In this document: piece by piece, positions 53,859-64,000 of the stretch
Numbering within the stretch: the first letter of the stretch is position 1
Layout: the number at the start of each line of letters is the position of its first letter
DNA from: Methanobacteriota archaeon
GTDB taxonomy: Archaea > Halobacteriota > Methanomicrobia > Methanomicrobiales > Methanoculleaceae
Length of the DNA stretch: 64,000 nt
Assembly (NCBI GenBank): GCA_016841955.1
Contig: JAENYE010000003.1
Location: 126,497-190,496 of the forward strand
Reading direction: 5' to 3'
Notes under the pieces: model-generated
Told to the model about the DNA's origin: nothing
Seen by the model: only the letters and a program-made list of their open reading frames with translations
Databases searched by the model: none
Made by a program: the position numbers and the translations under genes

Positions 53859-55694
53859 ATGCGACTTCTTCTGATCCACTCTGATCATATCGAATACGAG
53901 GCCCGGAAGAAGACGAAGGTCGCCGAAGAGGACGCCGTCCCAAAGGACGCCCTCGATGAGGCGCTCGCCGTCTTCTGCGCGGTTGAGTCTGTCGACGAGG
54001 AGAACATCGAGGATGCCGTCAGGCAGGCGGCAGACGAGATCGTCGCCACCGCCAGGCAGCTCGGCACCACCAATATCATGATTTACCCCTATGCCCACCT
54101 CTCCTCCGATCTTGCATCGCCGGAAGCGGCGGTGAGCGCTCTCAGGGGCATCGAAGCGGCCCTCGCCGGGACGGACGGCTTCGTCGTGAAGCGGGCGCCG
54201 TTCGGCTGGTACAAGGCATTCTCGCTCTCCTGCAAGGGGCACCCGCTCTCGGAGCTCTCCCGGACGATCGTACCCGGCGAAGGGCCGGCAGGCGAGAAGA
54301 AAGAGATCCAGCACGAGTTCTTCGTCTTCACTCCCGAGGGGGAGCGCAAAGACGCGGCCGACTACGCGGAGGAGAAGACGCCCTTCGCCTCCCTGGTCAG
54401 GAAGGAACTCGGGTACCCGGGGCCTGACGGGGTCGAGCCGGTTCACGTCGACCTGATGCGGGCCAAGGAACTCGTCGAGTACGAGCCGCGCTCGGACGTC
54501 GGGCACCACCGCTGGATGCCCCGGGGCAAGCTGATCCGGGACCTCCTCAGCGATTACGTTCTTGCACGGGTGCTCGAGTACGGCGGGATGCCGGTAGAGA
54601 CCCCGGTGATGTACGACCTCGGCGATAAGGCGATCGCAGAGCACGCCGCCAAGTTCGGGGAACGGCAGTACCGGTTCAAGAGCGGCAACCGCGATATGAT
54701 GCTCCGGTTCGCGGCGTGTTTCGGGATGTTCTCCATCATGCACGATATGCACATCTCCCCAAACACCCTCCCGATGAAACTCTACGAGCTCTCGACCTAC
54801 TCGTTCCGGCACGAGCAGAAGGGCGAAGTGATCGGGTTGAAGCGCCTCCGCGCTTTCACGATGCCCGATATGCACACCCTCTGCCGGGACGTGGACGGCG
54901 CGCTTGCGGCGTTCGAGGAGCAGCTCGCCATAGGCTGGAAGAGCGGCGAGGATCTCGAGACCCCGCTCGTGGGCGTCTTCCGGTGCACCCGGGACTTTTT
55001 CGACCAGTATGAACTCTGGGTGAAGGGGATCGTCACGAAGTCGGGCGTGCCGATGCTGATCGAGGTCCTCTCGGAGCGGAGCCACTACTGGATCGCTAAA
55101 GTAGACCTCGCGGCGATCGATGCACAGGGCAGGCCGATCGAGAACCCGACGGTCCAGATCGACGTCGAGAGCGCCGACCGGTTCGACATCAAGTACTACA
55201 CCCCGGACGGGACGGAGGTCCACCCCCCGATCCTCCACTGCTCGCCGACGGGCTCGATCGAGCGGGTGATCTGCGCGATGCTTGAGAACACCGCGGCCCA
55301 GGAGGTCCCCTCGTTCCCGACCTGGCTCGCCCCGACCCAGGTCAGGCTGGTGCCGGTGGCGGAGCGGCACGTCTGTTTTGCCGAGGAGATCGGTGCCCGG
55401 CTGACCGCAGCCTGTATCCGGGCGGACGTCGACGACCGGGACGAGAGCGTGAACAAGAAGGTCCGCGAGGCCGGGATGGACTGGGTGCCCTACGTCGCGG
55501 TGATCGGCGACCAGGAGGCCGAGACCGGCCGACTCATGGTCACCATCCGGAAGCTCTCGGAGAGGAAGAAACCCTACAAGGAGACGATGACCGAGAACGA
55601 GCTCATCCAGGCAGTGAATCTGGAGACCGCCGGAAAGCCCTTCCGGCCGCTCTACACCCCGAAGTTACTCTCCCGGAAACCCCGGTTTATCTGA
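53859..55694 (+). CDS. thrS: threonyl-tRNA synthetase, archaeal type
   Basis: This 611-residue enzyme charges tRNA-Thr. Residues 1-145 are the archaeal editing domain related to D-aminoacyl-tRNA deacylase ([36 protein letters not shown]). The class II core follows, with [17 protein letters not shown], motif 2 in [20 protein letters not shown], and motif 3 in [17 protein letters not shown]. The C-terminal 110 residues are the anticodon-binding domain, [20 protein letters not shown]. The start is supported by its TATA box and by its length. Confidence 0.95.
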   Translation: MRLLLIHSDHIEYEARKKTKVAEEDAVPKDALDEALAVFCAVESVDEENIEDAVRQAADEIVATARQLGTTNIMIYPYAHLSSDLASPEAAVSALRGIEAALAGTDGFVVKRAPFGWYKAFSLSCKGHPLSELSRTIVPGEGPAGEKKEIQHEFFVFTPEGERKDAADYAEEKTPFASLVRKELGYPGPDGVEPVHVDLMRAKELVEYEPRSDVGHHRWMPRGKLIRDLLSDYVLARVLEYGGMPVETPVMYDLGDKAIAEHAAKFGERQYRFKSGNRDMMLRFAACFGMFSIMHDMHISPNTLPMKLYELSTYSFRHEQKGEVIGLKRLRAFTMPDMHTLCRDVDGALAAFEEQLAIGWKSGEDLETPLVGVFRCTRDFFDQYELWVKGIVTKSGVPMLIEVLSERSHYWIAKVDLAAIDAQGRPIENPTVQIDVESADRFDIKYYTPDGTEVHPPILHCSPTGSIERVICAMLENTAAQEVPSFPTWLAPTQVRLVPVAERHVCFAEEIGARLTAACIRADVDDRDESVNKKVREAGMDWVPYVAVIGDQEAETGRLMVTIRKLSERKKPYKETMTENELIQAVNLETAGKPFRPLYTPKLLSRKPRFI

Positions 55695-56339
55695 TCTCTT
55701 TTTTTCGCGAAGACCTTCGCGGCGCGACGGCTCTTAAAACTGGAGCGTAGTCACCGTCAGGTGTGAGCGACGGCTTCCCTGAAAGGGAGGGAGTTCGAAG
55801 AGACTGCGGGGCTCCGATTTGCGGCAAACAAGGCGACCGAGTCGAGGGAAAATCCGGGTGCAGTGGACCGTGGGAGTATCGCCACGGGGGGTGGGGACAG
55901 GGGAGGGGGGTCTCCCCGTCAGCCCCTCGCACCTAACGGTGCTCGTGCTCGTGCTCGTGCTCGAAGCCTGACGGCTTCTCAAGCTCCGGACGTTGTCCGT
56001 CGCACCCTTCGGCCAGTCGCACTCCCCCAGACGCGATACCCCTCGAAATCCGTGCCCGGGTGTAACCGAAGGGCTGTCATGTACGAGGTACGATCAACTC
56101 TCTAATGCATATCACGATCACACTTCAATCAGCCGAGCCTCTTCTCTCCTGTCTCCAACTCGCACCTATCGGTGCTCGAACTCCTGTCCTACGGACAGTC
56201 GTTCCCTGAACCCGCCCCTTCGGCCCTCACCGTGGCCACCACCGCGATCACTCGCCGGCCGGTCCAACACGATACCAGAGCCTGCCCCCAACAAGATTTA
56301 AAAGCCCCGGATGCTACTGTCCCACCGGTGCATGAAGTC
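55695..56339. repeat. intergenic palindromic repeat element and flanking modules (copy D)
   Basis: The main copy is at 55857-56062. It begins with the same 24 bp as 13400-13423, then shows GGGGTGGGGACAGGGGAGGG, and ends GAAATCCGTGCCCGGG (about 56046-56061). It contains four direct GTGCTC units (55939-55962). Related hairpins flank it: GTCACCGTCAGGTG near 55749-55762 and CGCACCTATCGGTGCTCG near 56160-56177. No coding region is apparent before the ferritin-like gene. Confidence 0.75.
56290..56301 (+). promoter_or_regulatory. TATA box of the ferritin-like gene
   Basis: AAGATTTAAAAG lies 39-50 bp before the ATG at 56340, or 27-38 bp before a GTG at 56328. Confidence 0.45.
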
Positions 56340-56795
56340 ATGGACGCCGAAGAGTACCGTTCCATCATATTGAATGCCATCGACCGGGAGATCGAGGCCT
56401 ACACCTTCTACCGCACGGTCAGGGAGAAGGTCACGGACGAAAATTTAAAAGACCTCTTCAACGAACTCGCCGGGGAGGAGAGCATCCACAGAAAGACCCT
56501 CGAGGGCTTTCTCCTGAAAGAACCTTCAAAACTCGGGTTCGACACGAAGCGGGACTACAAAGTCGCCGACGTCCTGGAGAGCCCGCCGCTCTCGGCCGAC
56601 TTAAAACCGCTCGACGGCCTCGTTATCGCGATCCGAAAGGAGCTCGACGCAATGCAGATGTACACCCAGCTTGCGGGCCTGAGCGACGACCCGGAACAGA
56701 AGGAGTTATTCCAGAGCCTCGCCTCGATGGAGCGCGGCCACAAGGCGCGCCTCGAGGACATCTACACCAACATGGCGTTTCCGGAAGCCTGGTGA
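56340..56795 (+). CDS. rubrerythrin/ferritin-like di-iron protein
   Basis: This 151-residue protein has a four-helix ferritin-like bundle. Metal-ligand Glu residues fall in AIDREIEAYTFYRTV (about residues 12-26), GEESIHRKTLEGF (about 45-57), IRKELDAMQMYTQLA (about 97-111) and SMERGHKARLED (about 129-140), the E..EXXH pattern. It probably reduces peroxide or stores iron in the cytoplasm. The C-terminal rubredoxin domain is absent. The start ATG at 56340 was chosen; GTG at 56328 would add four residues. Confidence 0.85.
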   Translation: MDAEEYRSIILNAIDREIEAYTFYRTVREKVTDENLKDLFNELAGEESIHRKTLEGFLLKEPSKLGFDTKRDYKVADVLESPPLSADLKPLDGLVIAIRKELDAMQMYTQLAGLSDDPEQKELFQSLASMERGHKARLEDIYTNMAFPEAW

Positions 56796-56972
56796 GAGAC
56801 GAGACGCCCCGGGGGGCCAATCGCCCATCCGCCCGTACCGACAGGGTATGCCGGACCCCGGGGTTTCCTTTACCCGGGCCGATCCCTTCTGCATGCATCA
56901 TTGGCGCAGTATGCACCCTTGAAGGACCGCCGGGAGAGCCCTCCCTGCACGAACTCTGCCACCGGCCATACG
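56796..56972. other. 177-bp gap without a gene
   Basis: Only shadow frames are present between convergent genes. CCGGACCCCGGGG near 56852-56864 is a weak hairpin. Nothing else is seen. Confidence 0.3.
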
Positions 56973-58736
56973 TCACTCTTGCTCAAGGTACAGGATGCCT
57001 GCCGCAACCTCCGCCGATGCCTGCCGCAACCTGGTGAGGTCGGCCGCCGCTTCGTCCATCCGCTCTTTCCTCTTCTGGTAGCCGGCGGCGATCGCCCCCC
57101 TGGTGGCGTCAGCGGCCTCCGCCAGATCAGCATCCAGCTCCCGGGAGAACTGCCGGAACGTTGCATCGATGTTCTGGAGTGTTGCCCACCGGAGGTTCTC
57201 GGCGTTCCTGACCACGAGATAGGAGATCTGCTTCTCGAGCCGCCCCCTGATCCGCTTCTCCCGCATCGAGCGCGGCAGCGCCCGGTCGAGGAGATCGTTC
57301 GTGACCGGGCTGAAGGTGCTCTCCCAGCCCTTCCGGGAGACCCAGTACGGCTCCTGCTGCATCTCGATCTTCCGGTCGCTCTCCGGAGCATGGTAGGGGA
57401 TCTCGAAAAGATCTGCGGCGGCGATCCGGATCGACCCAACGAGGCCGCCGGCCTGCTGCCGGTGAACCTGCAGGAGCGCGGTCACCTTTTGCTCGACCGC
57501 TGCAGTCATTTCGCCGAGTTCGTGCTCGTAGAGCGGTGGGATGGCGGCGGCCACGGCGTTCTGCGCCGCCGCCTCGTCCGGCCCCGCGGGGCCGACGAGC
57601 GCATCCTCCGCGACCGCCCGGAGGTGCGCCAGCGACCGCTCCCGGAGCGCCTGCACCTGTTCTTCGAGCCAGGCCACCGCCCGTTTATGGTCGCCTTCCA
57701 GGATGTCGGCGGCATGCCGCCGCTGGAGCTCCGCCTCCCGGATCTTCACCTCAAATACCTGCATTCGTTCCTCGAGTTCGTCAAGCGGCATCTCCAGTGC
57801 CCGGCGGGAGAGTTCGAGCCGGAGCGCGACGTTGTTCAGCAGGTCGAGACCCTTCTTCCGGACCGCATCCCGGAGCACGGCGTTCTTCTCCCCGGCAAGG
57901 AACTCGATCAGGTGCTCCGCGACCGCCCCCATCCCGCTCGACTCCCAGAGGCCGGCATCGCCGGTCGTTTTGGCGGTAAGCGCCCGTTTCGCCGAGACCG
58001 GGAAGACGGTGATCGGCCCTTCGATACCTGCCCGTTCCCGGAGCACCGTCTCGAAGAACGCGAGCACCGTCTCTCGTTCGTCGTCGCTGAGGTAGTCCAC
58101 TTTGTTGAGGACGAAGAAGACCTTTGTGACCGCATCGCGGATTGTCCGGAGGAACTCGACCTCCACCTCGGTGATCGGCGGGTCGGCTGAAACCAGAAAG
58201 AGCGCGGCGTCGCACTGGGCGAGGAAATTCAGGGTCATCTCGGTGTTGTGCTGGTGGATAGACCCGATCCCGGGAGTATCTATCAGAACGACACCCTTCG
58301 AGAGGAGAGGTGCGGGGTGGGTCACCTCTACCTGCAGGACGCCTTGTTCGTTCCTCGGGTTGAACTCTTCCGAAACGTAGTGAAGGAGCGCCCGGTACAG
58401 GTCGTGGTTAGTCTCGCTCTCGACGACCTCGTCGTCGCGGTCGCCCTGGAACCGGATACGAACGCCCCGTCGGTCATCGTGGGCGATCAGCGTGGGGATG
58501 GCGGTCAGCGGGATCACCGAGCTCGGGAGGAGGGCTTCGCCGAGGAGCGCGTTGATCAGCGTACTCTTCCCCCGCTTGAACTGGCCGAGCACGGCAAGGT
58601 GGAACCGGCCGGAATCAAGCCGGTTCGCCAGCGTCCGGAGCTGGTCGGCGTACGGCGCATACTCGGGACCGAACGATTGGATGCGGTCGGCTTCGCGGGC
58701 AAGGATCTCGGGTAGATGCCGGGTGTGGCTGCTCAT
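56973..58736 (-). CDS. dynamin-like large GTPase
   Basis: This 587-residue protein has an N-terminal GTPase domain followed by long helical segments, as in bacterial dynamin-like proteins. G1 is GQFKRGKST (residues 51-59), G2-type Thr is around PLTAIPT (76-82), G3 is DTPGIGS (153-159), and G4 is NKVD (211-214). Residues 300-587 hold coiled-coil helices with charged repeats such as ELEERMQVFEVKIREAELQ. A membrane paddle is not obvious. The ATG at 58736 follows AAGGAGAT. It may remodel membranes; archaeal members are less studied. Confidence 0.8.
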   Translation of the reverse strand: MSSHTRHLPEILAREADRIQSFGPEYAPYADQLRTLANRLDSGRFHLAVLGQFKRGKSTLINALLGEALLPSSVIPLTAIPTLIAHDDRRGVRIRFQGDRDDEVVESETNHDLYRALLHYVSEEFNPRNEQGVLQVEVTHPAPLLSKGVVLIDTPGIGSIHQHNTEMTLNFLAQCDAALFLVSADPPITEVEVEFLRTIRDAVTKVFFVLNKVDYLSDDERETVLAFFETVLRERAGIEGPITVFPVSAKRALTAKTTGDAGLWESSGMGAVAEHLIEFLAGEKNAVLRDAVRKKGLDLLNNVALRLELSRRALEMPLDELEERMQVFEVKIREAELQRRHAADILEGDHKRAVAWLEEQVQALRERSLAHLRAVAEDALVGPAGPDEAAAQNAVAAAIPPLYEHELGEMTAAVEQKVTALLQVHRQQAGGLVGSIRIAAADLFEIPYHAPESDRKIEMQQEPYWVSRKGWESTFSPVTNDLLDRALPRSMREKRIRGRLEKQISYLVVRNAENLRWATLQNIDATFRQFSRELDADLAEAADATRGAIAAGYQKRKERMDEAAADLTRLRQASAEVAAGILYLEQE

Positions 58737-58833
58737 AGGGTATCTCCTTGACAATCAGCATGAATCGGGCGGGTACATCATGTGCGTATCCGCCGGACGG
58801 ATAGTAGGAGTTATCAGCCACAAAAGCGGTTAG

Positions 58834-58860
58834 AGGTGAACTCCATCACCTGAATATAAC
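58834..58860 (-). promoter_or_regulatory. promoter of the dynamin-like gene with adjacent inverted repeat
   Basis: AGGTGA (58834-58839) and TCACCT (58846-58851) are perfect inverted arms with a 6-bp spacer, directly downstream of a TATA-like GTTATATTC (58852-58860, minus strand). They lie between TATA and start site. A leader of about 95 nt precedes the ATG. Confidence 0.45.
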
Positions 58861-59225
58861 TTCTTTCTCACCGAATGGTTAATTAATCCTTTGTTCCCGG
58901 GTGGTTCCGCGTCTATGCAGGTATCCTCCCCTCACCGGCGCGGCAGGGCAGAACTTCTCCGCCAGGGAGCACCGGGGCACGGTCCCGATATTCCCCGCAA
59001 GATGGAAACGGGTGTCTCCCGAGACAGCCACGGCTCCGGTTCGCAGGCATCTCCGGCATGCCGGAGAGCGTCGCCATCCCCCTCGCCGGGCAGCGCCTTC
59101 TCTGCACGGCGGAACGCTGTCCTGTTCGCATCCGGCCCGGTTGCGGTGGCAGGGCGGGCAAGAGGACCCGCATGTTGCTCGCAGTAGGGCTCCCGTCCGG
59201 ATCGGACGGCACGACTCAGTCGATC
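58861..59225. other. 365-bp gap between the dynamin promoter and enolase end
   Basis: Only low-confidence ORFs are present, on both strands, all Arg/Pro-rich. TTAATTAATCC near 58879-58890 is AT-rich, but no gene follows on the plus strand. I see nothing that I can name. Confidence 0.35.
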
Positions 59226-61365
<2,140 letters not shown>

Positions 61366-61469
61366 AGGAGGCGTAAGGTAGAAGTCATCAGCCGGGTCGG
61401 CGGTTCGAGGCGGACTTCATCGCCTGCATCTGATCGTACGACGCTCGGGAAGAGTATGCGAGGCTCGTG

Positions 61470-61480
61470 GATAAAAGTAT
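61470..61480 (-). promoter_or_regulatory. TATA box of the cyclase-like/eno operon
   Basis: ATACTTTTATCC on the minus strand would start a transcript near 61448, leaving an 80-nt leader. The same 14-bp word GGATAAAAGTATTC also occurs upstream of the 25193 gene. Confidence 0.5.
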
Positions 61481-61484
61481 TCTG

Positions 61485-61518
61485 CCGTGCGTCCGTGCAG
61501 ACCGTGCGTCCGTGCAGA
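61485..61518. repeat. perfect 17-bp tandem repeat (two units)
   Basis: CCGTGCGTCCGTGCAGA is present twice, without a gap, directly upstream of the TATA box of the cyclase-like/eno operon. Each unit has two GTGC(G) sub-motifs. It may be an activator or regulator site. Confidence 0.6.
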
Positions 61519-61577
61519 GTAAGTTCCAAGCAGGGAAGGGCAAGATCCCGGAGCCCGTTGAATCATGGGGCATGGCG

Positions 61578-61602
61578 CTCCGCCCTGAAATGGAGGGCGG
61601 AG
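61578..61602 (-). terminator. hairpin downstream of tRNA-Gln
   Basis: CTCCGCCCT and AGGGCGGAG form a perfect 9-bp stem with a 7-nt loop, 22 bp after the tRNA 3' end. A T-run is not clear, so termination is not certain. Confidence 0.4.
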
Positions 61603-61623
61603 GTATCTACCAAACCGTCTTCA

Positions 61624-61696
61624 TACCCCCGGGCGGATTCGAACCGCCGTCGCCGGATCCAAAGTCCTGCATGATTGACCACTACACTACGGGGGT
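61624..61696 (-). tRNA. tRNA-Gln (anticodon UUG)
   Basis: The 73-nt cloverleaf on the minus strand has acceptor ACCCCCG with CGGGGGT and discriminator A. The loop CTTTGGA gives anticodon UUG, and the T arm is GGCGG-TTCGAAT-CCGCC. The anticodon stem CAGGA/TCCGG has one A.G mismatch at pair 28:42. CCA is not encoded. GatCAB in this window would convert Glu-tRNA(Gln). Confidence 0.92.
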
Positions 61697-61723
61697 GCGA
61701 TCTGCTGCGCTCACAGAGTCCCA

Positions 61724-61731
61724 GTATATAT
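61724..61731 (-). promoter_or_regulatory. TATA box of tRNA-Gln
   Basis: ATATATAC on the minus strand lies 28-35 bp before the tRNA 5' end. Confidence 0.6.
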
Positions 61732-61780
61732 GTCTCTCCTCTATTATCAAGGCATGCTCGCCCGGGATGAGAGCGGAGAT

Positions 61781-64000
61781 TTAGGAGGACGCAACCTCCC
61801 CGATCTCGTTGATCTGCTCCTGGTAGCGCCCGAGATCGCCCTCCGAGAGGGCCTGCTGCGCGGCCTCATAGAGCTCGGCAATCCGGGCGAGCCGCTCCGC
61901 GAGATCCCCGGTGGGCACGGGCACCTCTCCGGGCGGCGGAACCTCCTCCTCGATCCCGAAGATAACCGCCAGCGACTGGTTGAGGGTCTCCTGCATGGTC
62001 AGGCTGTCCCCGTAGGCGACGATCACCCGCTGGAGCTGCGGGAGCGTTCCCCGCTCGGTGGCCTCGAGGTAGAGCGGCTCGACGTAGATGATGGAGTTCT
62101 CGATCGGGATGACGAGCGTGTTGCCCCGCAGGACGTCCGACCCCGCCTGCGACCAGAGGGTGATCGCCTCCGAGATCTCCGGATTCTGATCGATCCTGGC
62201 CTCGACCTGCATGGGGCCGTAGGTCAGCTCCTGCTTGGAGAACTGGAATACCACCAGCTCCCCGTAATTCGGCGCATCGGCCCGTGCCGCCATCCAGCCA
62301 ATCATGTTCTCCTTGTTCCGGGGGGTGAAGGGGAGCATCAGGATGAACTCCTCCTCCGTCTCGCCCGGAAGCCGCAGGATGACGTAGTAGGGAACCATCT
62401 GCTGCCGGGATCCCCGGTAGATCTCATCCGGGATCACCCAGGCGTCCTCTTTGTTGTAGAAGACCAGCGGGTCCTGCATGTGGTAGATGGCGTAGACGTT
62501 GGCCTGGACATCGAAGATCCCCTGCGGGTAGCGTATATGTTCGCGGAGGCCTGCAGGCATCTCCTCGATCCCACGGAAGAGCCCGGGGAAGATATTTGCG
62601 TAGGCTGCGACCAGCGGGTCGTCGGGATCGACGACGTAGTAGGTGACGTCGCCGTCGTAGGCGTCGACGACGACCTTGACGCTGTTCCGGATATAGTTCA
62701 GCCGCTGGCCTACGCCGACTGTCGGCTCGGAGTAGGGGTACTGCGTGGTGGTCGTATACGCATCGATGATCCAGTAGATCTTCCCCCCGTCGACCACGAC
62801 GTAGGGATCGGCGTCGTAGGAGAGGAAGGGCGCGATGGTCGCCGCCCGCTCGGCCGCGTTCCGGTAGAGGAGGATCCTGCTCTCCGGGGTGATCGAGCCC
62901 GAGACCAGGAGCTCGACCGAGCCGAACCTGACCGCGTAGACCAGCCTCCGGAGCCAGTCCCCGAGCGGAACGCCGCCGGAGCCGTCGTAGGTCGCGTAGA
63001 CGTTCTGGTCGCCCGAGGGGTAGTCGAACTCGGCCGTGGTGGTCTCTGTCACCACGTAGTTCCCCGTCTCCTCGCCGTAGTAGATCGCGGGCTCCGCGAG
63101 GGTGAGGTTCGGAAACTGCGTTGCCGGCGGGATGTTCTGCAGGTAAAAGACCGGGAGCCCCTCGGAGGTCACCTGGTCGACGGGGTTCATCACCGCCCCG
63201 TAGCCGTGGGTGAAGATCAGGTGGCGGTTGACCCAGGTCTGCGCCTGCGGGGGGAGGAGCCCGACGTCCAGCTCCCGTGCCGAGACCAGCACCTCCTTGT
63301 ACTGGCCGTCGAGGGTGTAGCGGTCGACGTCGACGTCATAGAAGTCGTAGTAGGTCCTGAAGAGCTGCAGCTGCGAGTAGGTGGCCTGCAGCGGGCGCCA
63401 GTCCCAGAGCCTGATGTTCCGGATGGTGGCGTCGTTCTCCCGGATGTCTTCGGCGGTGAGGTTCAGCTCGACCGGGAAGAACCGCTCGTCCGCCTCGTCG
63501 AGGTCGTAGGCAGCTCGCGTCAGCCGGATATTGTAGCCGAGGTACTCCTCCTCGAGGTTGTACTCGTTCGGGGCCACCACCAGCCCCTGCACGGCGGCGG
63601 CGGCGACGAACCCGATGAAGGCGACGGCCGCAAACGCTGCGATGCCGTAGCCTATCACGTTGAGCCGCTTGAAGACCTCGTTGACCAGAAACCCGATCCC
63701 GACGACGAGCGCGAGGACCGCTAATATCGTCAGCACCGGAAGGGTGACGTTGACCGCCGTGTACCCGGCACCATAGACGGTCCCGGTCGTCGAGAAGAGG
63801 ATGCCGTACCGTGCCAGCCAGAGCCTGGCGGCGAGTGCTATGAATGTCAGGAAGAGGAGGACGGAGATGTGCGGGAGGAGCCGCCGGGCGTACTGCCGCC
63901 ACCCGAGCGGCTCGACGGTCACCGAGGGCTGCACCCCCGGTTCGAACTCGATCCCCAGCGCCCGGATCAGGAACGAGGCTGCGGCGAGCAGGGCCGAGAA
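61781..64000 (-). CDS. UPF0182 family membrane protein (5' end beyond the window)
   Basis: This is the C-terminal part, at least 739 residues, of a large membrane protein of the UPF0182 (COG1615) family. An in-frame GTG at 63934 exists, but the frame stays open to the window edge, so the true start is outside. Two hydrophobic segments of the visible part come first (ISVLLFLTFIALAARLWLAR and VLTILAVLALVVGIGFLVNE), then another near residue 115. A long extracytoplasmic domain follows, rich in Tyr, with repeated VTYYVVDPDDPLVAAYANIF and VWVIPDEIYRG-like elements. The C-terminal QALSEGDLGRYQEQINEIGE is a helical tail. The family function is not known. Confidence 0.88.
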   Translation of the reverse strand, partial: FSALLAAASFLIRALGIEFEPGVQPSVTVEPLGWRQYARRLLPHISVLLFLTFIALAARLWLARYGILFSTTGTVYGAGYTAVNVTLPVLTILAVLALVVGIGFLVNEVFKRLNVIGYGIAAFAAVAFIGFVAAAAVQGLVVAPNEYNLEEEYLGYNIRLTRAAYDLDEADERFFPVELNLTAEDIRENDATIRNIRLWDWRPLQATYSQLQLFRTYYDFYDVDVDRYTLDGQYKEVLVSARELDVGLLPPQAQTWVNRHLIFTHGYGAVMNPVDQVTSEGLPVFYLQNIPPATQFPNLTLAEPAIYYGEETGNYVVTETTTAEFDYPSGDQNVYATYDGSGGVPLGDWLRRLVYAVRFGSVELLVSGSITPESRILLYRNAAERAATIAPFLSYDADPYVVVDGGKIYWIIDAYTTTTQYPYSEPTVGVGQRLNYIRNSVKVVVDAYDGDVTYYVVDPDDPLVAAYANIFPGLFRGIEEMPAGLREHIRYPQGIFDVQANVYAIYHMQDPLVFYNKEDAWVIPDEIYRGSRQQMVPYYVILRLPGETEEEFILMLPFTPRNKENMIGWMAARADAPNYGELVVFQFSKQELTYGPMQVEARIDQNPEISEAITLWSQAGSDVLRGNTLVIPIENSIIYVEPLYLEATERGTLPQLQRVIVAYGDSLTMQETLNQSLAVIFGIEEEVPPPGEVPVPTGDLAERLARIAELYEAAQQALSEGDLGRYQEQINEIGEVASS

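Noticed and set aside
13398-56062. CRISPR array or insertion sequence at the palindromic repeats
   Set aside because: Copies are single, kilobases apart and lack spacers, and no transposase or cas gene is present.
58913-59212. Minus-strand ORF of 99 codons after enolase
   Set aside because: It has no ribosome-binding site, no domain and a Pro/Arg-rich composition typical of shadow frames.

Overview
The window is a GC-rich, densely packed archaeal chromosome segment, most likely from a hydrogenotrophic methanogen of the order Methanomicrobiales, Methanoculleus or a close relative. The lineage call rests on overall gene content and remembered family distributions, not on a search. Archaeal markers are a family B DNA polymerase, an Fe-S XPD/Rad3-type helicase, group I geranylgeranylglyceryl-phosphate synthase, the archaeal threonyl-tRNA synthetase with its N-terminal editing domain, GatCAB amidotransferase, and TATA-box promoters 20 to 30 bp ahead of many genes. 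Several transcripts look leaderless or nearly so.

Layout. 0-4.5 kb: an ArsB/NhaD-type transporter with a universal stress protein, a membrane-anchored acetolactate decarboxylase with a cytosine-deaminase-like enzyme, and a HEAT-repeat protein. 4.7-8.2 kb: a MEDS-domain sensor-like protein and a complete nadX-nadA-nadC cluster for NAD synthesis from aspartate. 8.3-12.6 kb: a methylthiotransferase that lacks a canonical start codon, then a DtxR-type regulator and a three-gene zinc/manganese ABC importer. 13-19.2 kb: serS, an ABC-2 exporter pair, an aquaporin preceded by a 50-codon upstream ORF, and tRNA-Ile(GAU). 19.5-28 kb: iorAB with an Rsm22-like methyltransferase, a bactofilin-like membrane protein, a protein with a LexA/signal-peptidase-like fold, a subtilase remnant and a lipoprotein. 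28-39 kb: polB-mdh, pyrD-pyrK, a PQQ-type propeller protein and a mobA-panE-ogt-XPD cluster. 39-44.6 kb: a DUF5654-like protein, MscS-CorA, a decayed CODH/ACS locus, purB, and a membrane protein with a small winged-helix regulator. 44.9-55.7 kb: a nearly continuous information-processing run (Asn-synthase-like protein, gatC, gatA, gatB, topA, GGGP synthase, TrmJ-like methyltransferase, dcd, thrS). 56-64 kb: a rubrerythrin-like protein, a dynamin-like GTPase, enolase with an overlapping terpenoid-cyclase-fold protein, tRNA-Gln(UUG), and the start of a large UPF0182 membrane protein cut by the window edge.

Among the least ordinary signals are: a family of intergenic, mosaic palindromic repeats (near 1.9, 13.4, 23.8 and 55.9 kb, with a possible relic at 15.7 kb); decayed acsB-like and cooC-like genes at 41.6-42.2 kb; an asparagine-synthase-like protein whose glutaminase domain has been cut back and whose gene overlaps gatC; the upstream ORF that ends exactly where the aquaporin gene begins; and perfect palindromes that enclose the TATA boxes of serS and pyrD. 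No CRISPR array, insertion sequence, rRNA or prophage was seen.
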